From assembly GCA_033557465.1 (NCBI GenBank), contig JAWIIG010000025.1, positions 8,982,501 to 9,046,500 of the forward strand: a DNA stretch of 64,000 nt, written 5' to 3'. The translations under genes were made by a program, and so were the position numbers. Shown here piece after piece: positions 10,790-21,070 of the stretch. Positions within the stretch are counted from its first letter, which is position 1. The number at the start of each line of letters is the position of its first letter. The DNA comes from Ichthyophis bannanicus (taxonomy: Eukaryota > Chordata > Amphibia > Gymnophiona > Ichthyophiidae). A model generated the notes under the pieces. It was not told the DNA's origin, ran no database searches, and saw only the letters and a list, made by a program, of their open reading frames with translations.

Positions 10790-11785
10790 CCTCTCAAGGG
10801 AGGTAGAGGAGGTGGAAGCATTCCACAAGGAAGGCCTATGCTCTGAAGTGGCATAGGTTCTCTACTTGGTGTTCTCAACAGCAGGAGGACCCCTTCTCCT
10901 GCTCGGTCCAGGTGGTGCTTCAATACCTGCTCCACCTTTCCAACCTAGGACTTCAGTCCAACTCTGTCTGGGTTCACCTCAGTGCCCTCTCAGCTCACCA
11001 CTCACCGGTGGATGGACAGTCTCTCTCAGGCCACCCTTTGGTGTCTCGCTTTCTCAGAGGCCTGCTTCTGCTTAAGCCGCCTGTTCGTCCACGGCTACTG
11101 AGTGGGATCTCAATGTGGTCTTGCAGCAACTGACTCACCCACCTTTTGAGCCGATGGTAACCTGCCATTTACATTTCTCTCCTGGAAAGTGTTGTTCCTT
11201 GTGGCACTCACCTCTGCCAGGCGTGTGAGTGAACTTCAGGCCCTGGTCTCGGATAGGCCGTATACCAGGTTCTATAAGAACTGGGTAGTCTTGAGGACTC
11301 ATCCTAAGTTCCTTCCCAAGGTAGTGTCCTCCTTCCACCTCAACCAGGAGGTGGTACTTCCGACTTTCTTTCCCAGGCCGCACGCCAGTAGGGCAGAAAC
11401 TGTCTTGCATACCCTGGATTGTAGAATGGCGCTGTCCTTTTACCTGGAACGTACGCAGGGGTATAGAAGGGCTTCTCAGCTCTTCATTTCCTTTGACCCT
11501 AATAGATTGGGGTTGCCTGTCACTAAGCGTACGTTGCCCATCTGGGTGGCAGACTGTATCGCCTGGGCAGCCGGCCTCTCCCTGGAGGGTCGAGTCACGG
11601 CCCACCGGGTCAGGGCGAAGGCCGCATCAGTAGCTCACTTACGTTCTGTTCCGTTGGTAGACATCTGCCGGGCCGCTACTTGGTCTTCAAGCCAGACTTT
11701 TGCGGACCACTACTGCCTCGAGAGGGAGTCCCTTAGGGACAGTGCTTTCGGGCAAGCGGTACTCCGTAATCTCTTTGAGGTTTAG
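10790..11785 (+). pseudogene. DIRS tyrosine recombinase of copy C
   Basis: The N-terminal SAM-like part (10840-11130) is in shifted frames (HRFSTWCSQQQEDPF, LQYLLHLSNLGLQSNSV, GHPLVSRFLRGLLLLKPPVR). The catalytic part, 11189-11785, is one open frame: SARRVSELQALVSDRP, WVADCIAWAAGLSLEGR, AHRVRAKAASVAHLRS, CRAATWSSSQTFADHYCLER. The Arg, H-x-x-R and Tyr positions are all present. A two-codon deletion removes the usual YRA before AAGLSLEG. TAG at 11783 ends it. Confidence 0.85.
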
Positions 11786-11926
11786 GCAACTCCTACCCTC
11801 CAGCCCTGGTGTTGGGCTACCGTTCAGGTGTGGTCTCAGAGAAGATTCTCTCACTGTTGCTGAGGCTCTAGAGGGAGCTCTATTTTTCAGCCTGGGTTCC
11901 GGGTAGCCCATAGCTAGGGAGTCACC

Positions 11927-11991
11927 CATATGTGAGGACTGACTTCCTGCTTGGTCCTGGAGAAAGAGTAGTTACTCACCTGTAACAAATG
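11927..11991. repeat. ICR of DIRS C, first half (cut by DIRS D)
   Basis: CACCCATATGTGAGGACTGA, then TTCCTGCTTGGTCCTGG, then AGTTACTCACCTGTAAC, is the left-end complement plus the start of the right-end complement. The expected AGGTGTTCTCCAGGAGCAGC continuation appears only at 16141 (CTTTCTCCAGGAGCAGC), on the far side of D. Confidence 0.8.
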
Positions 11992-12339
11992 ATCTCCAGG
12001 AACAAGCAGGAATGAGTCTTCACATATGAGTACGTCGGTACCGACGGAGCTTGCGCGGGAACGCTCCCCAGCGTCCAAAAAGAAAGCTTTTGGGATCATC
12101 CCACGCGCATGCGTGCTGCCTTCCCGCCCATTCACTTCCCTCTCGTCAGTTTTCCGCAGAGCCAGCAGGACGTATTCCTGTCACCGCAGAAAATTCTTCT
12201 TTCTATTCTTAGTTTTTTGTGGTCGTGTCTGCCTTCCGTCGACACTGCCGGTGTTTTTTCTTTCTTTTTTCTAAAGAATTTCTTCTTTTTCTTCAGAAAT
12301 TTTCCTGTTTTTAGTGTCTGACACTTTCTAGGCGACTAG

Positions 12340-13445
12340 GCCTCTATCTTTTCATCATGGAAAAGCCAGCCACTACCCATTAAGGAATGCTCAGTGTGGT
12401 GGTACAGATATGTTTTCAGACACCCATACTTGGTGTCTAAAATGTTTGGGTCCTGACCATTGCCCACTGGAGTGTCTTTCCTGCTGGAGCTCAAACAGAA
12501 GAAGTCTTCAGAATTGAGCACAACTCGATACCCGGTTCACATCGCACTCAATGTCACCAGCTACAATATCTCCACAGGATCAGGTAACCATACAAAAGTC
12601 TGTAAAGACTAGCCAGTCCTCGAGTGGTAGATCTCCTTCCCAGTATCGAGATGGCTCTGGCCTTGCCCTCGGACATATTGGCAATAAAGCCCCGGCGGGA
12701 GTCTTCGGGCTCCAAAGCATTAACGGGGCTTCAGGTTGTTCCCGGGGTTCTTACCTCGATGAACATACCTGCGCCATGCTCGGTGGTTGTGGCCGCTTCG
12801 AGCGGTACCGACACCCCGGCATCGGCTATTGTGATGGATGAAACACTCCTCACCGATGATCGCAGTCTAGCGCTCTCGGTTACTTTGGTACCGCTAGAAT
12901 TGCTGCAGACCAATCTTCCAGTATTGGTATCGGCTTCTGTACCGGTATCGACATGGGCATCGGTGTCGGTACCGTCCATGCTTACTTCGACAGACTCGCT
13001 TCCTTCGATGCCGAGCCTGGAATCGATCTCTAGCATGGATGTTTCGGTACTGACTCGTCTTGGTACCGACCTCGGGCAGTACCGAAGACATTACTTTAAG
13101 GAAAATCCGATGCTTCACCCTTTCAGGTCTTCCGATCCCGATGACTGGGATGAATCCATCGGTACCAAGGCTGAATCTTCAACAAGTCTAGCCTTTACCC
13201 CTCATTTTAGAGGGTCCTCCTCAGGGGAGATTTCTTTTCAAGCTTTTCTGCTTGATATGGCAAAGTTACTTGCCATTTCTATACCTGATAAAGAATCCTT
13301 CCCAGGGGATTCAGAGATCCTGCAATTCCCCTGGATTCCAAAGGAGGTCATCATGCTTCCTTTGCATCGGATCTTACAAGATCTACTTTTCAGAATGTGG
13401 GAAACTCCTTTAACGGTATCCCCACATTCTAAGACACTTGACACT
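12340..13445 (+). pseudogene. DIRS D gag-like protein, N-terminal part
   Basis: The start region (12385-12490) encodes a Cys-rich box, CSVCGGTDMFSDTHTWCLKC then CLGPDHCPLECLSCW, in the position of the KKCDRCKKRMSLTDTHDCC box of family 1. After a frame break, 12624-13478 is open and Ser/Thr/Val-rich with repeated SVPVST-like blocks, then DDWDESIGTKAES and MLPLHRILQDLLFRMWETPL, matching the LERLLFRMWEAPA core of family 1. A hAT-type MITE interrupts it at 13454. Codons here are full of GGTACC and TCGGTACCGA words. Confidence 0.75.
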
Positions 13446-13453
13446 ATGTACAA
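13446..13453. repeat. 8-bp target duplication, left copy
   Basis: ATGTACAA here and at 13802-13809 flank the MITE. Removing one copy and the MITE restores gag reading DTMYKVPPSPGFQKTQ, which matches the uninterrupted DIRS copies. Confidence 0.92.
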
Positions 13454-13801
13454 CAATGTTCCCTCTAATTTTCTGTAGGCTGTGTGCGCATAAAATATCA
13501 GCTGTGCAGCTTTTGAAGGAAGGTTAAATTTTTGTGCGCTACATAACGACACTCGAAGTTATATACTTTAAAATTTGACTACACGTCAGAATACAGTATG
13601 TACACCACATTGATTGCACTAGAAAATATTGTAGAACTTGTGAAAACCGTAAATACACAACAACTTTTAAATTTTAAGACATCTATGTTGTTTTCTATCA
13701 GAATCAGAACCATAATTTTTGTGCGCTCTGCTGTAAAGTATGTGCGCTCACTCTGCGAGGTGTGTGCGCGCGCGCACACGCACAGCTTAGAGGGAACAGT
13801 G
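13454..13801. mobile_element. hAT-type MITE, 348 bp
   Basis: Termini are CAATGTTCCCTCTAA and the inverse of TTAGAGGGAACAGTG, flanked by the 8-bp duplication ATGTACAA, which is the hAT duplication length. The inside is AT-rich with GTGTGCGCGCGCGCACACG near the right end. It encodes nothing recognisable and needs a transposase in trans. It lies in the gag of DIRS D and is younger than D. Confidence 0.9.
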
Positions 13802-13809
13802 ATGTACAA

Positions 13810-14534
13810 GGTGCCACCTTCTCCAGGTTTTCAAAAGACTCAACTTCCTCCTCATTCTATTGTTGTAGAATCAGCAATGAGGCGTATTAAGAGTACAAAG
13901 AAGCACTCTTCTTATCCGCCAGGTCGTGAGTCTAGAACTTTAGATGCCTTTGGACGTCGATGCTTCCAGGCATCCATGCTTTCAGCAAGAATTATCTCAT
14001 ATATTTTCTATATGGGATTATCTCTTGAAGAGGTCACAAAGATCTTAGTCTTTGAACCCTTTTCTTCAAGAACATAAAAGAGCAGACTTTTCCTTACTAG
14101 TCAGTCATGCTCAAAATGTGTCTAAATTCCTTAATCGTGCTTCCTTGGACTGTTTTGAGTCTATTAGCAGAACTTCTGCTATAGCCATAGGAGCACGACG
14201 CATAGCCTGGCTCCAAGCTTCAGACTTGGACAAATGGGTACAAGAAAAGCTGGGAAATACTCCTTGTACTGGTGAAAATCTCTTTAACAAGGATGCTTTA
14301 TTTCAAGCTAAGCAGTTAAACACTGATATTGTTACTTTCAGAGGATTGTCAAAACTTTCCTCTACCCCAGCTACTAAAATATCTCCTAACAAACTTTATT
14401 CCCCTAGGGGGAAAAAGTTTTATTCATCTTCTACCCATCATGCAGATGTTTCCAAAGAAGGGCAACAACATACCTGGCTAAGAAAACCAAAGTCTCAACA
14501 GGCTCAGCAAACTCAGCAGTTGCAGGGTTTCTGA
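13810..14534 (+). pseudogene. DIRS D gag-like protein, C-terminal part
   Basis: The frame continues KVPPSPGFQKTQLPPHSIVV, ESAMRRIKSTKKHSSYPPG, RTLDAFGRRCFQASML, then shifts near 14060 into HAQNVSKFLNRASLDCFES, AIGARRIAWLQASDLDKWVQ and NLFNKDALFQAK, ending in a Gln-rich tail with stop at 14534. Each block has a counterpart in family-1 gag (for example ARRQAWLQSSDLEPWVQDK). This is the end of coding capacity in D. Confidence 0.8.
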
Positions 14535-15775
14535 TTTTTTTATTTCATTAAATCTTTTTTCCTGTTGAGTTTCAGAACCACTACTTAACTACAGAAGCAT
14601 TCGTAGTTGTTCTCATCCTTATTAAGAGGTCAGTAATACACTGCCTTAATCCTCTACTTTAGGCATGAATCTCTTGCTAAGGGCAATCCATCCTTTCAGC
14701 TCTGAGCTATTGAGGATAATCATGCCCCACAGATAACAAGTTTCTCCTCTCCTTTTAAATTAAACAGAGGAGTTACAACTACTTACAAGGTATGCTATGC
14801 CCTTCACCTTGGCAGTTGTCCTGCACGATGATATCTTATACTTTCGACTGCAGGGGAGCTTTACCCTTTTCAGGGACTACCAAATTGTAAATCTTCCCAA
14901 CTCTGTATTACTTGTATCCCTCTTAGTTGACATTTTTATTGTTATTAAGTGAGTCTCTCTTTATATATATATATATATCACTCTGAAAGATTTGTTACTG
15001 TCCATATTAATGCTGTTCCAGCATGCCATAAGGTTTAAATGGACAACCAATTTTTATGGTAATCACAAACTACCTTCTTTTACTGTAACCTCTTTGGTTA
15101 CGTTACATCTGAAGCTCTCCATGTAAAGTCATCCTAAGTGACATCACTTGGGGAAGACCTTCCGGATCTTCAAGAAATTGGAGGCTACACCGCCGACTAC
15201 AAATGTTTCTTTCTTTCATTTGGATAGAGGGGTCTCAAAGACCCATCCTTTTTCTGCAAACCAGTCAGATTTATCTCCTCTTTTTCCTAGAGTTTTTTTC
15301 TGCTCCAAGGACAAAGAGCTTCAAATGTTGGCCTACAGAAGCTTTAGCTTCTCATCCAAAGTCCAACCCCATTAAACTCTCCCAATTTTTTTCTTCTGGG
15401 ATTAGTTCTAGCCATTTAGGCTTCTGACCTCTGCCTGTATTGCGAAATTTATTTCCTCTACTTCACAGTAAGTTATTTTCTTTGAGGATAATGTACTGGT
15501 TTCTAGCACCAGACCATTACTCTCAACAGATACTTTCGCAATATTTTTAACTAAGATCCACATTAGAAAATTGGAATCCAATTTTCACTAACATTTCTGA
15601 TCTACACAAGGACTCCTCTCCAGACGCCTTGTTTAGTCAAGCTGTTACACAGCACACCCTTCTCACTTCAACTCCTACCCACCATCCCTTGGATATCTCA
15701 GGTTCTGGGAGATAGCATGGCCCATCGACTAGATTTGCAACATGCTGGGACCTCCTCCAGGCATCTTAGCTTGGG
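14535..15775 (+). other. Non-coding right half of DIRS D
   Basis: All frames are rich in stops. I see no RT, RNase H or recombinase motif. A (TA)n tract occurs at about 14962-14978. The segment may be a decayed or captured sequence replacing pol. It ends where the ICR of D begins. Confidence 0.6.
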
Positions 15776-15779
15776 AGTC

Positions 15780-15876
15780 CCCGTATGTGAAGACTCATTC
15801 CTGCTTGTTCCTGGAGATAGCACAGCTACTTATCTGTAACAGGTGATCTCTGCGAACAGCAGGAATAAGTCTTCAC
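15780..15876. repeat. Internal complementary region of DIRS D
   Basis: CCGTATGTGAAGACTCATTC, then CTGCTTGTTCCTGG, is the reverse complement of the left end at 11992-12030. ATCTGTAACAGGTGATCTC, then AACAGCAGGAATAAG, is the reverse complement of the right end at 16085-16135. The junction lies between ATAGC and ACAGCTACTTAT. Confidence 0.88.
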
Positions 15877-15939
15877 AACCCATCCATCTCCCCCTAGGAG
15901 GAGTTTCTCTCTCTCTAATTTGTCTACTTCCCTCCTTCG

Positions 15940-16140
15940 GTCTCGGCTACAAACCCAACTGATGAGAGGGAAGTGAATGGGCGGGAAGGCAGCGCGCATG
16001 CGCGTGGGATGCTCCCAAAAGCTTTTTTTTTTGACACTGGGGTGTGTTCCCGCGCAGGCTCCGTCGGTACCGACGTACCCATATGTGAAGACTTATTCCT
16101 GCTGTTCCCAGAGATCACCTGTTACAGGTAAGTAACTGTG
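15940..16140 (+). repeat. Right terminal repeat of DIRS D
   Basis: It mirrors 11995-12160: GAGGGAAGTGAATGGGCGGG, GCGCATGCGC (15994-16003), GGGATGCTCCCAAAAGC, GTCGGTACCGAC (16063-16074), TACCCATATGTGAAGAC. It ends GGTAAGTAACTGTG. Confidence 0.88.
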
Positions 16141-16435
16141 CTTTCTCCAGGAGCAGCAGGAATCGGTCCTCACGACCCTCCCTCCTCCCCTTGGAGTTGC
16201 AGTTGTATATAGTTCATTTTCTTTTTTGCTGTCTTTTAGCTATGTCATTTGACTGAGCAAGATGGCACCTTTGGGCGGGAAGGGGACTGCGCATGCTTGC
16301 CTGCATTCCCAAAGGCTTTCTTTGAAAGCTGGGGAAATTCTCCGCATGGGGGCTCCATCGACGCCGACATCACCCATATGTGAGGACTGATTCCTGCTGC
16401 TCCTGGAGAACACCTGTTACAGGTGAGTAACTACT
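16141..16435 (+). repeat. DIRS C, resumed ICR half and right terminal repeat
   Basis: CTCCAGGAGCAGCAGGAATC, then GGTCCTCACGACCCTCC, is the rest of the C ICR and its downstream spacer. The right repeat follows (GCAAGATGGCACCTTTGGG, CTGCGCATGC, GGCTTTCTTTGAAAGC, ATCGACGCCGACATC) and ends GTGAGTAACTACTCT. Confidence 0.85.
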
Positions 16436-17737
16436 CTAAATTGGAGATCCTACAATATGAGGTACAGTCGACCCCTGCCTATTCGCGGTTCATCTATTCG
16501 CGGATTTTTTCGTAGAGCATATCCCCCTTGTGTGGCACCCTTCACCCTTGTGCAGTACCCTTCCCATGCAGCCCCTCCCATGTGGTAACAAATTTTACTT
16601 AATCCTCGTGGTGTGGCTGTTGTGAGACCTCAACCTAGTGAGGAATAGCTGCCAGGCATGCGGTAAAATTGCCAGAGTGGAGGCAGTGCGGCAAAGAAGA
16701 TAAAGTAAATTTGCTATGCTCCCTCACCACTGGTGTGTGGGACCCATTTCTGCCCAGCCACCTTGCATTTAGAGGGGTTCTCAAGTATTCGCAGATTTCA
16801 GCTATTCGCGGGCGGTTGTGGTCCCTAACCCCTGCGAATACCGGGGGTCGACTGTACCTCCAAAGGGAAACCCTTAAGGTCCCAGTGCCCCCGATCCTCA
16901 ACCTCCTCCTCTTACGCATGTGGAAAACACCAGCATCTGTACCAATCATTAACAGGCACCTCAATGCCATGTACCGGGTATGCAAAAACCCTGGATTCCA
17001 AAAGACCCAGCTTCCCCACAACTCTATGATCATGGAGTTGGCCATGCGCAGGCTTAAGAGCTAAAAAAAAAAAAAATAAATTGTCGGTGCCACCCGGCAG
17101 GGAGGCCCGAACCCTTGACACCTTAGGCCAGAACGCATTTCAGGGCTCGATGCTAAAATGCTGAATCCAATCCTACCAGCTCTATATTGTCATGTACCTG
17201 AAGGAACTGTCAAAGGAGCTCAGGGAATTCTTGGCAGGCCTCAATGGCATACTCTTCCAGAGTTTCAACACCCTGAACCTCAGCAGTAAAAGAATGCTTG
17301 AAGTTTCCATTCCGAGCAGCCTAGGATGGCTTTGAGTCATCAGCCAGAGTGGCCGCCGCAGGTATCGGGGCATGATGCCAAGCATGACTGCAGTTACCTG
17401 ACCTGGAGCAATGGGTACAGGACAATCTCATTAGGTTTTCACCTATGCAGGGGACATCATTCGGGTAGCCGATGGTGGATAAAGCAGTGGAGATAGAGAT
17501 TGAGTATGTCACGAGAACCAGGCTCTCAAAGAAGACCTTGGGGCAACCCCGGAAGAAAACCCTGGGGGGAAAACAGCACTTCCTGAGGAAGAAAAGGGGT
17601 TTTGGTAGTACTCCGCACTTCCTGGCCACCTTGGCTCCTCAGCAGGGTAAACAGAAGGACCAGGGACATAGTCCCAGAAAACAAAAAGCTCCGAAGCCCC
17701 AGGCATTGGCTCAGGCCCAGCCTGGGGGAAGCTTATG
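16436..17737 (+). pseudogene. DIRS gag-like protein, C-terminal part (B/H)
   Basis: After removing the MITE, the sequence reads LEILQYE, then VPVPPILNLLLLRMWKTPAS, MYRVCKNPGFQKTQLPHNSM, and decays through several frames (PPGREARTLDT-like at 17090, EIEIEYVTRTRLSKKTLGQP at 17480-17540) to a basic Gln/Lys tail ending TGA at 17738. An A run at 17063-17080 disrupts it. This copy is clearly older than C, E and F. Confidence 0.75.
16465..16854. mobile_element. pogo/Tigger-like MITE, 390 bp
   Basis: Inverted ends CAGTCGACCCCTGCCTATTC and the inverse of GAATACCGGGGGTCGACTG are flanked by TA on both sides (16463-16464, 16855-16856). The terminal sequence and TA target resemble Tigger elements of the Tc1/mariner superfamily. 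No transposase is encoded. It interrupts the DIRS gag of H between ATATGAGG and CCTCCAAAGGG. Confidence 0.87.
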
Positions 17738-18660
17738 ACTGCCTTGCTGCGACCTCCACTCCCCCAGGAGGGCCTTGTTTGCCCACAGGTTGACAGCCAT
17801 CACCACCGATACCTGGGTGCTACAAGTGATCAAGGGGGGCTACATTCTCCACCAACATTGGCCACCACCCTCATACTTCCAGGGAGAACCTACCAGGCCT
17901 CTCCTCCACCAGACCCTGCTCTTCACTGAGCTAGCAGGACTACTCTGGGACAAAGCAGTGGAGCCAGTGCCACAACCTCTCTGGGGCACCGGCTTCTACT
18001 CCAGGTATTTCTTCATCCCCAAGAGGACTGTGGGCCTCAGGCCCATCCTAGACCTGCGAGAGCTCAACTAGTTTCTGGTCAGGGAGAAGTTCAAGATGCT
18101 CTCCCTTGGAACACTGCTGCCATTCCTCCAGCAGGGATATTGGCTTTGCTCCTTAGACTTAAAGGATGCCTATACTCGCATCCTAATCCACCCCAGCCAC
18201 AGAAAATACATTTGGTTCTTGGTGGGGGGTCAACACTACCAATACAGGGTGCTGCCCTTTGGTCTAGCCTCGTCTCCAAGACTCTTCACAAAGTGGCTTG
18301 CAGTGGTCGTAGCCCACCTCAGGCTTCAAGGGGGCCTTCGTCTTCCCTTATTTGGATGACTAGCTCATAAAGGGGGACACAGCTATAGAGGCACAATGCA
18401 CCACTGGACACACCATAAACACTCTGCAGCACCTGGGGTTTGTCATAAACTACCCCAAGTCCCACCTCACTCCGGCTCAGTGCCTAGAGTTCATAGGGGC
18501 GCTGCTGGACACCTTTCTGGCAAAAGCTTTCCTCCCTCAGGAGAGGTCAGAATGCCTCAGGGAATTAGCCGCAGAGGTGCAATGGCATAGGACACTACCT
18601 GCCCGGCTTCTCCTCCGCCTGCTGGGACACATGGCCTCCACAATCCATGTGACACCAAAT
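17735..18660 (+). pseudogene. DIRS reverse transcriptase (B/H)
   Basis: 17775-18071 reads GGYILHQHWPPPSYFQGEPT, GFYSRYFFIPKRTVGLRPIL and DLRELN with a stop where Lys is usual. 18096-18359 reads LCSLDLKDAYTRILIHPSHR and YQYRVLPFGLASSPRLFTKW. The catalytic box at about 18345-18365 is PYLDD followed directly by TAG. The thumb follows in shifted frames to 18660. Multiple stops make it dead. Confidence 0.8.
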
Positions 18661-18729
18661 GCCTGCCTGCACAAGCAGGCTCAAGGATAGAGTGCAGGTG
18701 ACCCAGCAGTTAGCAGGCTCCCTCGGATA

Positions 18730-19419
18730 GTGGCAAAATCCATGTCACTGTCAGGCCAGGATGCCCTTCCAGGCACCCACCCCCCAGAAGGTCCTCACCA
18801 CGGATGCCTCTTTAATGGGCTGGGGAACGCATTGCAAGAGCCTCCAAACACAAGGCTGTTGGCCCCAGAGGGAATCCGAAATGCAGATCAACCTGCTGGA
18901 AATCAGGGTAATATTCCTGGCCCTCAGAACCTTCTGCCACCAACTACAGCACTGATCCAGACCGACAATCAGGTCGCAATGTTCTCCGTGAACAAACAAG
19001 GGTGGACGGGGTCATACTCCCGCTGCCAGGAGGTGGTAGCCCTCTGCTTCTATGCTACACTCAGAGGGATGCTCCTAAGGGCGGTCTACCTCCTGGGCCA
19101 AGGCAATGTCTTAGCGGACAAACTGAGCAGAATGCTCCAGCCACACAAGCACCTGGACCCAGCTGTAGCCTGGCAGTTGTTCCGGCTCTGGGGCATCCTG
19201 GTGATGGACCTGTTCGCCAGCCCAAATAATTCGCAGTTGCCCCGTTTCTGCTCCCGCCAACTGCACCCGTCTCAGGTAGCGGTGGATGCATGCCTCATCC
19301 TGTGGATGGGAAGGTCTTCCTGTGTACACCTGGCCTTCAACGCTGCTGATAGCCAAGACCCTGTTCAAGGCTCAGTGCGACAGAGCGTCGCTAGTGCTGA
19401 TAGCCCCTTGGTGACCTAG
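18730..19419 (+). pseudogene. DIRS RNase H and linker (B/H)
   Basis: 18761-18955 has LTTDASLMGWGTHCKS and NLLEIRVIFLALRTF. 18950-19230 has IQTDNQVAMFSVNKQG and GQGNVLADKLSRMLQPH. The D-E-D-D set is present but split over two frames. Then DLFASPNNSQLPRFCSRQLH follows, as in the other copies. Confidence 0.8.
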
Positions 19420-19599
19420 ACAGCCCTGGTTTCCCACTGTTCTTCTTCCTATCGACGGTACTGCCGATTCCCCTGGGCCCAGCCCCAGGACTGCTCTCAC
19501 AGGAGCAGGCTCTGCCTATACCCCAAACTGGGATCCCTCTCACTCACAACTTGGTAGCATTAGCCCCCTCAAATCTCCCATAAGATGCGGAAGAGATTC

Positions 19600-20540
19600 T
19601 CCTGACCTCTCGTAAGGCCTCCATGAGAAGGTTGTACACCTTCAAGTGGCACAGTTTCTTACAGAACCCTTTCTGCTCAGTGCATGCCATACTCCAATAC
19701 CTGCTCCACCTATAGCAGGCGAGACTGAAGTCCAACTCAGAGTACACCTGAGTGCCATCGCAGCGCATCACCACTTGATCGAGGGAAAATCCCTCTCGGC
19801 TCAGCCCCTTGTGTCTCAGTTCCTATGGGCCTCATGTTGTCCAAACCCCCCGTCCGTCCCCCCAGTGGCAGAGTGGTACCTTAACGTAGTGCTCTCGCAG
19901 CTCACCAAGCCTCCGTTTGAGCCTCTGGCCACCTGTAGTACTTCTCCTGGAAGATCACCTTCCTAGTAGCACTCATATTTCGCAGAATCAGCAAGCTCCA
20001 GGCTCTGATGGCAGTGCCTCCATACACAAGGTTCTACGAGAACAGGGTGGTGGTGCTCTGTACACACCCCAAGTTTCTGCCGAAGGTGGTGTCCTCATTC
20101 CACATCAATCAGGAGGTGGTGCTCCCCACCTTTTTTTTCCCAGGCCTCATGCCGGTAGGGCAGCGACCTTACTCTGCCCTACCAGCAGAGAGCCCTGTCC
20201 TACTTGCAGTGAACTCAGGGCCACCACAAAGCTCAACAGCTTTTCGTATCCTATAATCCCAGCCATCTGGGGCTCACAGTGACTAAGCAAACTCTGTCCA
20301 CTTGGGTGGCAGACTGCATTGGCAGGAGCAAGTGGGGATCCCACTGGACCAGTGTGTCATGGCGCACCACGTCAGGGCCATGGCTACTTCCGTGGCCAAT
20401 CTGCATTTCCGTCCCCATGATGGAAATTTGCCGGGCCACCTCCTGGTCTTCGGTCCATACCTTCACAGCTTGCTTACTGCCTGGAGTCCCAGTGGGACAG
20501 TGCCTTTGGCCAGGCTGTACTCTGGAATTTTTTCAGTGTA
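19600..20540 (+). pseudogene. DIRS tyrosine recombinase (B/H)
   Basis: Fragments in three frames cover the recombinase: HLSAIAAHHHLIEGKSLSAQ, FRRISKLQALMAVPPYTRFY, PKFLPKVVSSFHINQEVVLP, TLSTWVADCIG, then MAHHVRAMATSVANLHF. The first Arg motif is RRISKLQ instead of RRVSELQ, an 18-bp-scale deletion removes the CIAWAYRAAG segment, and the Tyr region reads FTACLLP. It is inactive. Confidence 0.78.
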
Positions 20541-20717
20541 TAGACAGTTCCTATCCTCCAACCCTTCTGTGTTCAGGCTACCAGAGTGCTGGTTCTCACT
20601 GGACACTTGGGTCTTACAAGAGTCTCTCTTGGGATTCAACTGCTGTTGATCACGGTTCACCTTTTTAGGTCGCCGTGACATTTTTCTACATGTTTCGGTA
20701 GCCTGTAGCTGGGGAGT

Positions 20718-20815
20718 CCCATATATGAGGACTGACTTCCTGCTTGTTCCCGGAAAAAGCGTAGTTACTCACCTGTAACAGGTATTCTCCAGGGACAGGT
20801 GGAATCAGTCCTCAC
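20718..20815. repeat. Internal complementary region of DIRS B/H
   Basis: CCATATATGAGGACTGACTT, then CTGCTTGTTCCCGG, then AGTTACTCACCTGTAACAGG, then GGAATCAGTCCTCAC, gives the same left-complement plus right-complement structure as A, E and F. Confidence 0.85.
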
Positions 20816-20879
20816 AACCCTCCCTCATCCCCTTGTAGTTGCTTCTTTACCATCTTTTATTTTTTGCTGTCTTAGCTAT

Positions 20880-21070
20880 GTTGATTGAGGCAAGATGGCA
20901 CCCTTGGGCGGGAGGTGGACCACGCATGCGTGTTGCATCTCCCAAAGGCTTTCTTTGAAAGCTGGGGAGATGCTTCTGCATGGGCTCCATCGGTGCTGAC
21001 GTTGCCCATATGTGAGTACTGATTCCTGCTGTCCCTGGAGAACACCTGCTACAGGTGAGTAACCACACTT
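20880..21070 (+). repeat. Right terminal repeat of DIRS B/H
   Basis: GAGGCAAGATGGCACCCTTG, CCACGCATGCGTG, GCATCTCCCAAAGGC, GGCTCCATCGGTGCTGACG and a terminus of CACCTGCTACAGGTGAG. It is the mirror of the left-repeat segments 3839-3917 and 5932-6020. Confidence 0.85.

Larger units (their letters stand above)
11992..16140 (+). mobile_element. DIRS D, gag-only non-autonomous element (family 2)
   Basis: D has its own diagnostic termini: left ATCTCCAGGAACAAGCAGG, then GAGTCTTCACATATGAG, and right GAAGACTTATTCCTGCTG, then CACCTGTTACAGGTAAG. It has a complete ICR at 15780-15876 and a right repeat that mirrors the left (TGGGAGCATC... against GATGCTCCCA). The body carries only a gag-like reading frame (12340-14534). 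14535-15775 shows no YLDD, RNase H or recombinase motif. It sits inside the ICR of C. I infer a non-autonomous DIRS mobilised by a partner. Confidence 0.8.
6690..16435 (+). mobile_element. DIRS retrotransposon C (contains DIRS D)
   Basis: C begins in its leader at GGTACCATATTGGTCAG, so the outer about 150 bp of the left repeat is missing. It holds gag, RT, RNase H, recombinase and the first half of the ICR (to about 11991). DIRS D is inserted there. C resumes at 16141 (CTTTCTCCAGGAGCAGCAGG) with the second half of the ICR and the right repeat, ending GTGAGTAACTACTCT at 16435. Without D the copy is about 5.6 kb. Confidence 0.82.
3839..21070 (+). mobile_element. DIRS retrotransposon B/H (interrupted host copy)
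   Basis: I join three segments: 3839-3917 and 5932-6689 (left end and gag start) and 16436-21070 (gag end, RT, RNase H, recombinase, ICR, right repeat). The support is that the left repeat of B (GCATCTCCCCAACTTTC, then CTTTGGGAGATGC) is the mirror of the H right repeat (TTGCATCTCCCAAAGG, then GGGGAGATGC) more closely than of any other copy here, and that both outer flanks are family-3 DIRS. CR1 and DIRS C lie between the segments. About 600 bp of gag appears lost where C inserted. Two separate elements remain possible. Confidence 0.7.

Noticed and set aside
13740..13800. Z-DNA-type GTGTGCGCGCGCGCACACG as a regulatory site of DIRS D
   Set aside because: It belongs to the right end of the hAT-type MITE, not to D.
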